From contig OX388325.1 of the NCBI GenBank assembly GCA_947579605.1, forward strand, positions 4,211,572 through 4,275,571: a DNA stretch of 64,000 nucleotides, read 5' to 3'. The translations under genes were made by a program, and so were the position numbers. The notes under the pieces were generated by a model. The model made no database searches, was not told where the DNA came from, and saw nothing but the letters and a program-made list of their open reading frames with translations. The number at the start of each line of letters is the position of its first letter. Positions within the stretch are counted from its first letter, which is position 1. Source of the DNA: Athripsodes cinereus (Eukaryota; Arthropoda; Insecta; Trichoptera; Leptoceridae). Shown here one piece after another: positions 21,541 through 30,830 of this stretch.

Positions 21541-22100
21541 AAAATATCATTGGTAAATTTACCAACAATTTGTTTGCGAAAAGTAATTATTATAGATTCG
21601 TACTAATGAAGATAATTGAAAAAAAACACAATATGTAGTTAACTTCCAAATGACTTTATTAACTTCGGAGACTCTCGTCTCCATCATCAGGCGATTATAA
21701 TCGCCTGATGATGGAGACGAGAGTCTCCGAATACTAGTACGCGAAGTTAATAAAGTCATTTGGAAGTTAACTACATATTGTGTTTTTTTTCAATTATCTT
21801 GAAATGGACTTCCAACAAGTACCTTCGGTCAACAACATTAATGTTTCGTACTAATGAATCTTTTGTACTATCTCTGGTCCTAATCTGATGAAATGACATC
21901 TTCATATCCTGAAGATGGGGCCAGCAAGTGCACCGAAAAGTCGACTAAACAAATCAAGACATGGCAAACCCGAAAATCAGCGACCAGATAGTGAAGATCG
22001 CCATGAAAGCCTTCAAACCTAATCTGGTAGTAGGTATTTACCAATGATTCATTGCGAAATTTCGTTTGTATTTTTCTCAGTGCATTGTGGAATTTTAATA
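21541..22100. mobile_element. MITE remnant (CATTGGTAAATTTACCAA family) hosting a foldback unit
   Basis: Left part ATCATTGGTAAATTTACCAA and right part TTTACCAATGATTCATTGCG, with TTCGTACTAATGAA words. A relative with the same words is at 42320-42530. The foldback unit at 21611-21844 duplicated TTCGTACTAATGAA on insertion. Confidence 0.5.
21611..21844 (+). mobile_element. Foldback unit class I, 234 bp with 14-bp TSD
   Basis: The left arm GATAATTGAAAAAAAACACA ... TCTCCATCATCAG is the inverse of the right arm CTGATGATGGAGACGAGAGT ... GTGTTTTTTTTCAATTATC. ATGGACTTCCAACAAGTACC and 22 further bases follow. TTCGTACTAATGAA flanks both sides (21597-21610 and 21845-21858). The end falls at the same point after the ATG as in the 7467-7710 unit. 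Confidence 0.75.
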
Positions 22101-22224
22101 CCTGGACATCGACACAGTGAATGATTCAAATAGTATTTTTTTTAACAATATCCAGTAATTTTTAGTTAAAGCAGTATTTATTTTAGTTAACTAAAAAGAT
22201 ATTTTAAATGTTTTTTTAACGAGT

Positions 22225-22378
22225 ATTTCACAATGCACTTTTGTTTGTGCCTTCGAGTTCTACATTTAAACCATTCGGCAGAACATCGAATAACAGCCTT
22301 AATATTCGGTCGAATGGTAAAAACGTTTTCGAGTAGACAGAATACCGAATAGTTGCCTAATATTCGTTGCATCTCTAG
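22225..22378. repeat. hAT-like MITE end (TAGAGATGCAACGAATATT)
   Basis: The right end reads AATATTCGTTGCATCTCTA, the complement of the TAGAGATGCAACGAATA start seen at 40894. Internal ACATCGAATAACAG and ACCGAATAGT words recur at 42260 and 45570. A hAT-type ending by form; duplication not seen. Confidence 0.45.
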
Positions 22379-22539
22379 GCTTATTATTTTATCGATAGAC
22401 GCGACTCGACGAGATGAATAATTTGGTATTATATAATGTCATTACATAATAACAAATAGCTACAAATAGCTTTATTTCTCGGATATTTCAGGAGTCCAAG
22501 GATTCCTATTTATCCGGATCCATTGGATTGGTCTGCAAA

Positions 22540-22775
22540 CGAATTTGGATTTTCTTCTCCATTTCTCCCTATGCTAAGCCAGTCTCTTCAGCTCTACGTA
22601 TGAGCCACAGTTCATGTCCCTCTTCAGTTGGTCCATATACGCGTCTCTTGGTCGGCCTCTGCCATTTGTGCCTTCGGTCCTACCTTCCACGATAGCGATG
22701 AGCAGTACTGGGTGCCTGATGTTGTGCCCAATCCAGTTAGCTCGTTGTTGGCTGATTCTCTTAAGGAGTTGCCCT
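22540..22775 (-). pseudogene. RTE-5 LINE C-terminus
   Basis: The minus strand decodes to RISQQRANWIGHNIRHPVLL, IVEGRTEGTNGRGRPRDAYM and DQLKRDMNCGSYVELKRLA, then REKWRRK, with one stop. WIGHxxRH and EGxxxGxRGRPR match the end of RTE-type reverse transcriptases. A short dead fragment. Confidence 0.6.
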
Positions 22776-22921
22776 TTTTAATACCAAATTATTCGTCTTT
22801 TCCGGAATTTTTCATGTATGCATCGACAATATACCCTAATTAATTAATTATTATTGAATTTAACATCAGGTTCCTTTATTTTTCATAAATTTTATCAGCC
22901 AATGTTGAAAGGGAAACAATA

Positions 22922-23105
22922 TTCTTTTTTAAAAAAAAAGATATATCTGGGTATTGTTATAAACCCAAATACAGCCTTATACACCATTCACAGTAAGCTA
23001 CTAAAAGCTTGTGTCATGAAAGGGGAATGTGTCGGCAACTAGTATCGAACCATGGACCCGCTGTTCACGAGGCCGAGACTCTACCTCCAGGCTACCGACG
23101 AATAA
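22922..23105 (-). repeat. SINE-A
   Basis: The reverse complement runs from a tRNA-like head (GTCGGTAGCCTGGAGGTAGA, B box ATGGTTCGATAC) through GCCGACACATTCCCCTTTCA and the GGGTTTATAACAATACCC body to an A-run. Confidence 0.8.
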
Positions 23106-23164
23106 TTCAGTTAATATACGTCATATATATCAATTTATTTAATTTTCTAAAACTCCGTATTTAT

Positions 23165-23382
23165 ATATGGGAAAAAAAACAATTGGTATAAGTTTTACTT
23201 AAAAGATTTTATTGAATAGTGACCTGGTTTTGACTTATAAAGTCATTGTCAAACTAATGTTAGTGTTTATAGTATTAGTTTGAAAATTACTCGAAAAAAA
23301 GTCGAAACCAGGTCACACCCAATGAAATCTTTTAAGTAAAGTTAAAACCAATTGTGTTTTCCCCACACATATATATCGTAGG
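23165..23382 (+). mobile_element. Foldback unit class II
   Basis: ATATATGGGAAAAAAAACAA ... AGTGACCTGGTTTTGACTT (23165-23240) is complementary to AAGTCGAAACCAGGTCAC ... AATTGTGTTTTCCCCACACA (23309-23370). Inner arms TTTGACAATGACTTTATAAG-like (inverse) are shared with 14.5 and 43.5 kb. It stops before the start segment. Confidence 0.6.
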
Positions 23383-23404
23383 CAATTGTGCTATATTTTA
23401 TATA

Positions 23405-24050
23405 ATTTTATTATATGTATATAAGGAAAAATATATCAACCGACGGAGCTAAAACCATAATCAACTCATTCGTCGTATCACGATTGGATTACTGCAATGG
23501 CATCCTCGCAAATCTGCCACAATATCAACTCCAGATGATTCAGTCCGTTTTTAATGCGGCTGCACGTTTCATTTATCAACTGAATCGCTCTTCATACATA
23601 TCTGCCACCCTTCAATCTCTTCACTGACTCAGATGTCCGGAGAGAGTCGAATTTAAAGTGTGTTTAACAGTATTTAAGGCACTTCATGCTATGGCCCCAG
23701 AATATATCATGGAACTCTGTGGTAGACAGGCGTTAAGTCATAGACAGACAACACTTAGGTCTTGTCAAGATATTACAACTAAATTGGAGGTGACCAGTAC
23801 TGTATCGAAACCATTGTACGTGGAGCGTGCTTTTTCAATATCTGCACCTGTAGTCTGGAACAGGCTTCCACAAATGATCAGAGAAACGCAGGACATATCT
23901 CGTTTCAAGAACCAACTGAAGACTTATCTATTCAAGAAATCTCACGGAATAATCCAGACACAACCTTAGTTAGCAAAGAGCGCCCTTGAGGTGGATTTTT
24001 TTCACAAAACGGCGCTTTACAAATCATCCAAATTATAATAAAAATAATAA
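23405..24050 (+). pseudogene. CR1/L2-like LINE reverse transcriptase C-terminus with one nonsense codon
   Basis: Frame 23415-23969 encodes INSFVVSRLDYCNGILANLP, FNAAARFIYQLNRSSYISAT, a TGA at 23625-23627, then PERVEFKVCLTVFKALHAMA, ERAFSISAPVVWNRLPQMIR and RFKNQLKTYLF. The two halves are in one frame and the TGA falls where relatives have Trp (LHWL). The 3' UTR (TTAGTTAGCAAAGAGCGCCC ... CGGCGCTTTACAAATCATCC) matches 41938-42045 in inverse orientation. Confidence 0.8.
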
Positions 24051-24176
24051 TTCAATAACTGATTTTTCACGATTAAATCTCAAATATTCGGGTTCTGGCC
24101 TGTAAAAGTTACACCGTTTTACAATGTTTATATCTTAATTTTTTTCTAATTCGATCACTGGCCAAACATTTTTATT

Positions 24177-24303
24177 CTATATGGAAGAAAGAACAAATGG
24201 TTTTAGTTTAGTCAATAAATATTAAATAAAACTAAAACCATTTTTGTTTTCTTTCATAATATATAAACATGAAGTTTTACGAAATAAACGTCGACTCAAT
24301 TGT
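24177..24303 (+). mobile_element. Foldback unit class II, short
   Basis: GGAAGAAAGAACAAATGGTT, TTAG is the inverse of CTAAAACCATTTTTGTTTTC, TTTC. ATGAAGTTTTACGAAATAAA, CGTCGACTCAAT follows (MKFYEINVDSI). The arms are shorter than in the other copies. Confidence 0.5.
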
Positions 24304-24309
24304 TTTTTT

Positions 24310-25035
24310 ATTTTTTTTCAATAAAGTTTTACCCATTATTATTTTATTGATATTCCACAAAACAATCACTAATCAACAATAAATTGAAACTTTAACAAAG
24401 CGAATTTAATAAAAAGAACACCAATCAGATTAAATCAGATCATATTTAAAAAAAAATATTGAAATGATAATTTTGAAATTCTCTCCGAATTTGTGCAGGG
24501 TCTTCTTTTGCTTCTCATTCATTCTGATGCAACATGGCTAAGGTACGATTATTAACTAAACGAAAAAACTTAATGTTTTTTTTTCGGTCATTGACCGTCC
24601 AATGACAGATTTCGTACATTGGCATGCCGAAATAATTTATGCAAACTGGTAATATAATTCTGATATTGCCCATTCCTGATATTCATGAGCAACTATATTG
24701 TATAAAATATCTAGATTTTTTTTACTTGGTATAAGAAAACATTGTACAAAGTGGAATATCATTCAAACAATTTCCTCCGATTCAATGTAGCGGAACTGTC
24801 CGCGTCATTAAATAACTCCCCCCCCCCGGACTCATACTTTTACATTACTTATGTCAGATAGGTACCTACAGTCTGATTTAAATATAATGACTCTCTCTCT
24901 CTCTCACACACACACACACTATACTATCGAGGTATGTAATATATTATATTGATTGTCCAGTTTTATAACTTAACAAGTCGAAATAATGTCTTATATTCCA
25001 GAAATCACCATTTTTTAATTTTGTTATTTATATTA
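24310..25035. other. No gene seen
   Basis: AT-rich unassigned DNA with a C9 run near 24822 and a (TC)n(AC)n tract at 24891-24920. Confidence 0.55.
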
Positions 25036-25044
25036 TGATTTTCA

Positions 25045-25235
25045 TCGATCAAGAGGGAAACAGAAGAATACCTGGATGACACAGTGCAAAAGAATCCTGC
25101 GGAGAAATGTCCTGGATGAAGATGATATAAGAAACAGAAGAATGTATAACCTCAGAACGAGAAGAGCCGACACCAACAGCCTTCAGCGGCAGTAAGTTGG
25201 GACAGTGCCAGGAAAAAGAAGAAGATATTATGATT
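25045..25235 (+). pseudogene. RTE-6 LINE C-terminus
   Basis: The plus strand decodes to QKNTWMTQCKRILRRNVLDE, DDIRNRRMYNLRTRRADTNS, LQRQ then stop. RTRRADPxxxx ends are typical of RTE-type elements. Followed by GGAAAAAGAAGAAGAT tail sequence. Confidence 0.55.
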
Positions 25236-25419
25236 TTTGCCATGGTGCACCCGGTAAAGAATTGATCTCCCACTCTTTTCCGCAAGTTTTCGAGTGTCCT
25301 GTAAAATACAAGTTTTCGAAAAATTCACATTTAGAATAATACAAGAAGACATACCTATTTCAAGTTTATTATTAACTGATCACATTCAGTATAAGGTAAT
25401 TACGTGACCATCATGCCTC

Positions 25420-25675
25420 GTTTACAGAACGAGGCATGATGGTCACGATCCTCAGGATTGAGGGACCGACAGAGATGATGATGATGATATTTATTTTATT
25501 GTGTCTTGACTTTTCATTACTTTTTTAGTATACATAGTGTTTGTTACGCCCTTTCTATTGTAATATTAATGTTTTCCTTCTTGTTGTATTATTGTAATGT
25601 TGATGAACGCAAGTGTCCTGTAAAGGACTAACGGGAGATGTTGAAGAATAAAGAATAAATAAAGAATAATGATGG
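25420..25675 (+). repeat. Two adjacent LINE 3' tails
   Basis: 25435-25500: ACGATCCTCAGGATTGAGGG, ACCGACAGAGATGATGATGA (RTE-like tail; relative at 38805-38850). 25505-25675: GTGTCTTGACTTTTCATTAC ... TCCTGTAAAGGACTAACGGG, AGATGTTGAAGAATAAA, matching 63055-63215. Confidence 0.65.
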
Positions 25676-25679
25676 TGAT

Positions 25680-25965
25680 TTTTTCTATCTATCTATCTAT
25701 ATTTATCTATACCCTCACGCCGTGTCCCATGAGGAGTAGGCAGAGAGAACGGAACGCCATATAGATCTATCCTTACATACTTCTTTCGCTTCCTCCACAT
25801 TCATCCAGTTTCTCAACACTCGTCCGTCTTTTAGGATTTGATCCACGTGCTCAAGCTACGTGGTTCTTGGACGTTCGCGCTTCCTCACACCTCCTTTTTC
25901 AGACAAATACATCCTCTTCGTCATTATTTCATCTTGCATTCGCTTAACATGTCCAAACCAAAACA
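25680..25965 (-). pseudogene. RTE-1 LINE 3' fragment with (AGAT)n tail
   Basis: The minus strand decodes to FGHVKRMQDEIMTKRMYLSE, KGGVRKRERPRTT, DQILKDGRVL, NWMNVEEAKEVCKDRS, and ends at ACACGGCGTGAGGGTATAGA before a (TAGA)n tail (25685-25710). A deletion removes the RRACMR segment. The plus-strand ORF at 25860 is its shadow. Confidence 0.75.
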
Positions 25966-26184
25966 ACAAAAAAAGTAAATATGAAAATTGGTCTTATTCA
26001 AATTGTCCTGGATCTGGGTGTTACCTGTATAATATGTGTTTTGTGAATTGAATCTTCGTATATAATTATGTAATCAATGCGGTAGAATACAAGATTTATT
26101 TATTTGGGACTAGCTCAATCGGTGTGATATGTCCGTATATTTATACATAGGTTTATATTATTTTATGCAGCATAAAAAAAAATA

Positions 26185-26415
26185 ACTAATGGACCGACGG
26201 TTATTGGTGGAAGTTCATTATAATGTAACGTGGTTATAAACGATAATTTTGTATTCAATCCTATGTAATTTAATACAGGTACCTAGGTCTACATGTAAAT
26301 TCTACGCAAGTTGTGTGTGTGCATTTGTGAATTTATAAATTTAGTCATAAGTAAATTTGTTGTGAAGTTTAATTTATCGACCGACGGTTTTTGGTGGAAG
26401 TTCATATTAATGTCT
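26185..26415 (-). repeat. Two class I start-segment remnants, about 185 bp apart
   Basis: The reverse complements read ATGAACTTCCACCAATAACC, GTCGGTCC (26190-26220) and ATGAACTTCCACCAAAAACC, GTCGGTCG (26375-26408). Both match the conserved post-arm start segment of class I foldback units (ATGAATTTCCACCAAGTACC at 7.67 kb). Confidence 0.5.
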
Positions 26416-26449
26416 TATCATTTAAATCAAAACAATACAACACTCCCTA

Positions 26450-26560
26450 GGAAATGAATTTTTAAATGATGTCGATATGTTTAGTATTAACTTTGCTACA
26501 TTCAAACGAGCGGTTAAGGATATGTTCAAGCCATAAATAGCCTCTGTTTACTTTTTATTG
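26450..26560 (+). pseudogene. LINE reverse transcriptase extreme C-terminus
   Basis: GNEFLNDVDMFSINFATFKR, AVKDMFKP then stop at 26536. A TFKxxVKxxL end after an acidic loop is usual for Jockey-group polymerases. Long AT-rich sequence without genes follows to 27340, probably its 3' UTR. Confidence 0.45.
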
Positions 26561-27344
26561 TGTTTTAATTTTGACTTAGGAGAGAAATGAAATGTCTATC
26601 TGAATGTATTTTATTTTGATATATACATATATGTATTTTTAAATGTTTAATTAGTTAATAAGTTTTATATTGAATTGTGTGATAATGTATTATTTTTATG
26701 TCTGTGCGGTTGTTTTATACTGTATTGTGTTTTTATTTTAACGAGTATTGTGTTTTCGTTTTAACGAGTTATATTTCCCATTTAATGTATAGTCAACTGA
26801 ACATCTGATTGTCCCTATGAAGCAAATTTTTATTCTATTTTTAGTTTACTTTTACTTGTTTTTATCAATTTTACTTTCAATTTAACAATTATTTTAGCAT
26901 CTTTTATTAATATTTCTAATTTTATTTTATCTAACTTGATTGATTTAGTGTTCCTTATAACATTCAATGAATGGAATATGCGTGTCATATGTTAATGCAC
27001 GAGTGATATATTTTTTTTTTGTTGTCTGTATAATAATTATTTATCAAACAAATTCCGCATTAGCGGAATCCACTGTAGTGCATGATTGTATGCGTGCTAT
27101 TTATTAAACGATGTACTGAGATTATTGTTGTAAATACAGCAATGATTGTAAAGTAAATAGAATGATTGTATTGGTTTTATTTACCTATACTTGTAACAGT
27201 TTTAATTTTATTAATATTTGCTTAGGTACTCGTACATCATCGTTGTAATCAACTAATGGATTTTTGATATGTTTTGATTTTGTTAACTTCCACTGTGTTA
27301 ATGTTTTTATATTTTGGTTTTATATGTAGGTATACTTGGTTATA

Positions 27345-27346
27345 TT

Positions 27347-27378
<32 letters not shown>

Positions 27379-27500
27379 TTCCAACATACGGCGTTAGCCT
27401 TTTACATGTATAAAATATAATATATGACAGACACAAAAAGCACATAAAAGTAAATTCAAACAAGACAGAAAGACATAAAATATTAATGCATAATCGAAAA
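27345..27500 (-). repeat. LINE-R-type tail
   Basis: The reverse complement reads ACATGTAAAAGGCTAACGCC, GTATGTTGGAATAAATAAAT with a long (TAAA)n. Same tail type as 50285-50345. A plus-oriented relative (GGCTAATGTGCCGTTTATGA, (TAAA)n) is at 27610-27662. Confidence 0.65.
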
Positions 27501-27549
27501 CAATATAAATAAATTAATATATACATAATATAAATAGAATAATATAATA

Positions 27550-27585
27550 TAATATCGTTCACATAATATTATGTGAACGATATTA
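27550..27585. repeat. Perfect 36-bp palindrome
   Basis: TAATATCGTTCACATAAT followed directly by its exact complement, with no loop. It lies between two head-to-head LINE tails. Confidence 0.9.
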
Positions 27586-28012
27586 ATTTGTAAACCTTTA
27601 TTGTCAATGGCTAATGTGCCGTTTATGATGAATAAATAAATAAAAATAAATAAATAAATAAATATTAACCGCAAAAAAATATTGTGTATTTATCATACGG
27701 TATTTCCAATTTAAAAAAATGTTTATTTTTTTTATCTCATCTTTTCTACTATGTGGTCACATTATCTATATAATATTTATTTTGATTTGCGATAAAAACA
27801 AAACAATATTGTTAACAATATATGTATGTAGTTCTTCGCGGTTTTAATAAATGGATAAAAGTGTCAACAAAAATCAAATAATTATCAGTCTGAATTCAAA
27901 TATTGAAACGGTTGAATGAAAAGATTGGTTAATCAAATCAAATCATTCGAGTTCTATAATAATAATAAATTGTTATTTGACAGTGACCGTAAATCGACAA
28001 ACCGAACTTTTC

Positions 28013-28150
28013 AGAATTGATTAGTTTTACTTCTGCGAGAAGACTTTTAGTATCGCTGGACCTGTCTTATTAAATCGTCTACCAATACCATTGAGGAACA
28101 ACCAACCTGACACCAGTTTCACGTACGGAATAAAGACGCCACTGTTGTAA
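28013..28150 (+). pseudogene. CR1/L2-like LINE C-terminal remnant
   Basis: The frame 28025-28150 reads FYFCEKTFSIAGPVLLNRLP, IPLRNNQPDTSFTYGIKTPL, L, stop. It matches the ERAFSIxGPVxWNRLPxPLR and SFxxxLKTxLF blocks of the copies at 11.5 and 23.8 kb, with Trp replaced by Leu. It ends 2 bp before the start codon of the next ORF. Confidence 0.7.
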
Positions 28151-28152
28151 AT

Positions 28153-29154
28153 ATGGCTATTTCAATTACTGTGAGCATAAAAAATGAAACAAACATGAAG
28201 GGGACCATTGATGAAGTAGATGGGCAGGAAGGAGATCATCGGATAGTAAATGAAGCTTCTACAAAATTCAAAGGGCAGGCTGTTAATCCCACTGAAACGA
28301 TTGAAAAAGTGCTGTATGTTGATATTCCTAAAAGGTCAGATATTAAATTTAGAATGCATTTATCTTTTGAAGGGAAGCTTAAAACTATAATGGACATATC
28401 GATCTCAGATATTCATAGAACAGATCAAAAAATAGTCGTTAAACACAGCAATTCATATTTTGATTCTACAATTGATTTTCTCCATGCTGAATCATGTTTC
28501 ATTTCTGAAAATAATGTAAATAATGAACCTAGTGATCGTTATTATATTCGTTTGACTATAGATAGAAAACATTTAAGTTATAACGATATTTACAATGAAA
28601 TTTTTGAGTTACAACCAAACGGTTCGAATGAAGAAACATTGAAGAAAATAGAAGAATATCTCGATTATCCAGGTATAACTATTTTTGAACATATATGGCG
28701 GACACTTAAGGACAAAAAAGGTGAAATTCATAATGCACTGGCAAAAAAGTTGGTTGAAAGTTCTTGGGATGAAGTTAATATTAATATCGTAAAGAATATT
28801 CTGGGTGTTGCTTTCGCACATGCAAAAGCTGCAAAGGATTTAAATAAATACGATGATTCTATTTTCCAAATTATCTCAACAAAAGAGCAAGGAGACTATT
28901 CAAAGTATTTGGGGGAAATCAACAAAAAAACAGGCGACAAAGCAACGGATAATGATATAAAATCAGGATATTATCTAACGGCTGTAGATGATTTCCAAGC
29001 TGCTATAGAAGCTTATGAAGCCGGGGAGACTTATGATGTAAGGTTTGAGACAAGTAAGAGATTGGCGAAAGAATGGAAACAAGAAGTCGAAAATAAATTG
29101 AATTCAATTAACGAATTAAGTGAAGAATCTGTTCTCCACTCCACGTCCATATGA
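28153..29154 (+). CDS. Intact intronless ORF, 333 aa, function unknown
   Basis: A single open frame of 333 codons, far longer than chance in this AT-rich DNA and without RT, transposase or integrase motifs. The start has a good animal context (A at -3, G at +4). Residues 1-135 look beta-rich (alternating hydrophobics: ISITVSIKNET, KVLYVDIP, FRMHLSF, YYIRLTID). Residues 150-330 look mainly helical and charged, with ALAKKLVESSW, KNILGVAFAHAKAAKDL and FQAAIEAYEAGETYD. No signal peptide or membrane span is visible and Cys is nearly absent (one, in ESCF). It starts 3 bp after a CR1/L2 remnant; AATAAA lies at 29290. The family is not recognised. A beta-domain plus helical-domain layout occurs in some pore-forming or lectin-like proteins, but nothing here proves that. 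It could be a lineage-specific gene, a retrocopy or an acquired gene. Confidence 0.65.
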   Translation: MAISITVSIKNETNMKGTIDEVDGQEGDHRIVNEASTKFKGQAVNPTETIEKVLYVDIPKRSDIKFRMHLSFEGKLKTIMDISISDIHRTDQKIVVKHSNSYFDSTIDFLHAESCFISENNVNNEPSDRYYIRLTIDRKHLSYNDIYNEIFELQPNGSNEETLKKIEEYLDYPGITIFEHIWRTLKDKKGEIHNALAKKLVESSWDEVNINIVKNILGVAFAHAKAAKDLNKYDDSIFQIISTKEQGDYSKYLGEINKKTGDKATDNDIKSGYYLTAVDDFQAAIEAYEAGETYDVRFETSKRLAKEWKQEVENKLNSINELSEESVLHSTSI

Positions 29155-29159
29155 AAAAT

Positions 29160-29660
29160 ATCGTTTTGTAAAAACAATAACAATGTGTGGTTTTAACGGC
29201 ATTGGTGTGAAAAAGAATTAAAGATTATTTCTAAAATTAAATATATTTCAACTCGTATACAACGAGTGTAGAAGTATAACTTTCACACCAATAAAACCAA
29301 CTTTTAAACTGAAAAATTATATTAAAATATAATATTAATAATATTGATCAATTTAAGAAATATTTGAAAAACTATATACTAAGAAGCCGAACAGAGATAA
29401 TTATATATGTAAGAAGCAATTTTTGTGATAAGACATTTTGTGCTTGAGTTTTAGAATAAAATCCTCCCCTCATACCAGCATTTCATTGCTGTTTGGGGAA
29501 TACGAAGTGTTTATTGTTAACTATAATAAAATATCAATATAAATGTATCGAAATATAAGTTGTGTATTAAATAAAATAAATAAATAAATAATAAATAAAT
29601 ATTGAATAAGGTAATCTATTGTGGTATAAAATAAAATAGTTTTTCAGGATTTACTGAGTA
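29160..29660. other. 3' flank of the 333-codon ORF; no further gene
   Basis: ATTGGTGTGAAA (29201) and TTTCACACCAAT (29281) form a 12-bp inverted repeat just before AATAAA at 29290. The rest is AT-rich with TAAATAAA tracts. Confidence 0.5.
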
Positions 29661-29667
29661 TTTAATT

Positions 29668-29770
29668 TTCTATCTATCTATCTATACCATCACGGCATAT
29701 CCCACAAGTGGGGTAGCCAGCAGACCAGCTGCATATAAAATATGCAAGCTGTCTTCTCCGTGCCAATATA
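29668..29770 (-). repeat. RTE-1-type 3' tail
   Basis: The reverse complement reads TACCCCACTTGTGGGATATG, CCGTGATGGTATAGATAGAT. It matches 41095-41175 (plus strand), including the GCAGCTGGTCTGCTGGCTAC segment. Confidence 0.6.
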
Positions 29771-29964
29771 AAATCAAAAATTTACAAAATTTAACAATAT
29801 TAAAAAAAATATAAGAAATATTATTTCGAGTGTTCCCTATCTATATGCTTTCAGCTGACTGAGTTAGAATTTCTAGCTAAGCTTAAGCTTGGTTCAGATT
29901 TTGTGGCTTGTGAAATATTTTACAGATTCCTTCTTGTTCATGTTATCTATATCTTTTTCTTCAT

Positions 29965-30160
29965 GTGTCTTGCAGCCCCCCCTCCCCTTCCCGACGTTGA
30001 CAACCATTTGAGAGAAAGCTTCCCTGTCCTAGGCGGCGCAAAACATCTCCTCCACGGTTCTGACACCGGTCCACTGTCGAATGTTTCGAAACCAGGAGAG
30101 CTGTCTTCTGCCAACCCCTATGCGGCCCTCGATCTTCCCCTTCATGACGAGCTGGATATA
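29965..30160 (-). pseudogene. RTE-2 LINE 3' fragment
   Basis: Antisense of the frame at 29903-30196 decodes to the RTE-2 C-terminus (KGKIEGRIGVGRRQLSWF, RTVEEMFCAA, GKLSLKWLSTSGR-like). It ends near 29975; the far end abuts the 30161-30204 hairpin. Confidence 0.6.
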
Positions 30161-30204
30161 AGTTTACACTACACTATATATATCTATATAGTGTAGTGTA
30201 AACT
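30161..30204. repeat. Perfect 20-bp stem hairpin with 4-nt loop
   Basis: AGTTTACACTACACTATATA, loop TATC, then the exact complement. It sits at the truncated edge of the RTE-2 fragment. Confidence 0.9.
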
Positions 30205-30414
30205 TTCAACGGTATCATACAGATGTCATTCGAGTTGAATCAATTTATATGTTTTTCCTGGAAAATAAATTATAAAATAAAAATAAATAAATATAGAGAT
30301 AAATAGTATTAATTTCTACAAATGCAACAAGGTATCTAGTCTTTCACACGAGATCTTGCCCCATGTCAATGTATTAGTTCATTCTTTTGTATTACGTGTA
30401 AATACAAATACATC

Positions 30415-30620
30415 GACACATCCCTAGCTTTCGGCTTCGATGTTGAAGCCATCTTCTGGAATGAATGTTATCGCGTCATGTCATTTTGTGCTATATGGTG
30501 TAATACACCATACAATACACAATACACCACAATACACCATATAAAATATAACTAATACACCATATAACACTAAATGACATGACGCGATGACATTCATTCC
30601 TGAAGATGGCTTAATTGTAA
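30415..30620 (-). mobile_element. Foldback unit class III with hammerhead-like core
   Basis: CATTCATTCCTGAAGATGGC lies at 30589 (plus), and its inverse ends at 30467. GAATGAATGTTATCGCGTCA ... is complementary to TGACGCGATGACATTCATTC. On the minus strand near 30465-30430 the order is CTGAAGA, stem TGGCTTC/GAAGCC, GAAAG, fitting the hammerhead core CUGANGA-stem II-GAAA. The spacer is an ACACCAT-rich tract (30495-30570). Confidence 0.55.
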
Positions 30621-30644
30621 AATTAATTAAACAATGATTTTTTT

Positions 30645-30830
30645 TTATTTTTTTTTTAAAAAAGATATATCTGGGTTTTTGTAATAAACCCAAATACAAC
30701 CTTATACACCTTTCACAGTAAGCTACTAAAAGCTTGTGTCGTGAAAGGGGAGTTTGCCGGCACGTGGGATCGAACCACGGACCCCTTGTTCTGAAGGCCG
30801 AGACTCTACCCCCAGGCCACCGACGAACTC
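30645..30830 (-). repeat. SINE-A, full length
   Basis: The reverse complement starts GTTCGTCGGTGGCCTGGGGG, TAGAGTCTCGG (A box), has B box TGGTTCGATCCCACG, then GCCGGCAAACTCCCCTTTCA, CGACACAAGC and GGGTTTATTACAAAAACCC, ending in an A-run. Confidence 0.85.

Noticed and set aside
21691..21780. Confident hammerhead ribozyme call
   Set aside because: The core words fit, but stem I and stem III pairing is poor in the copies present, so it is kept only as a low-certainty finding.
24820..24832. C-run and (TC)n(AC)n tract as a regulatory element
   Set aside because: Simple sequence without further context.
28153..29154. Naming the 333-codon ORF as a pore-forming or lectin-like protein
   Set aside because: Only a general beta-plus-helix impression supports it; no diagnostic motif was seen.
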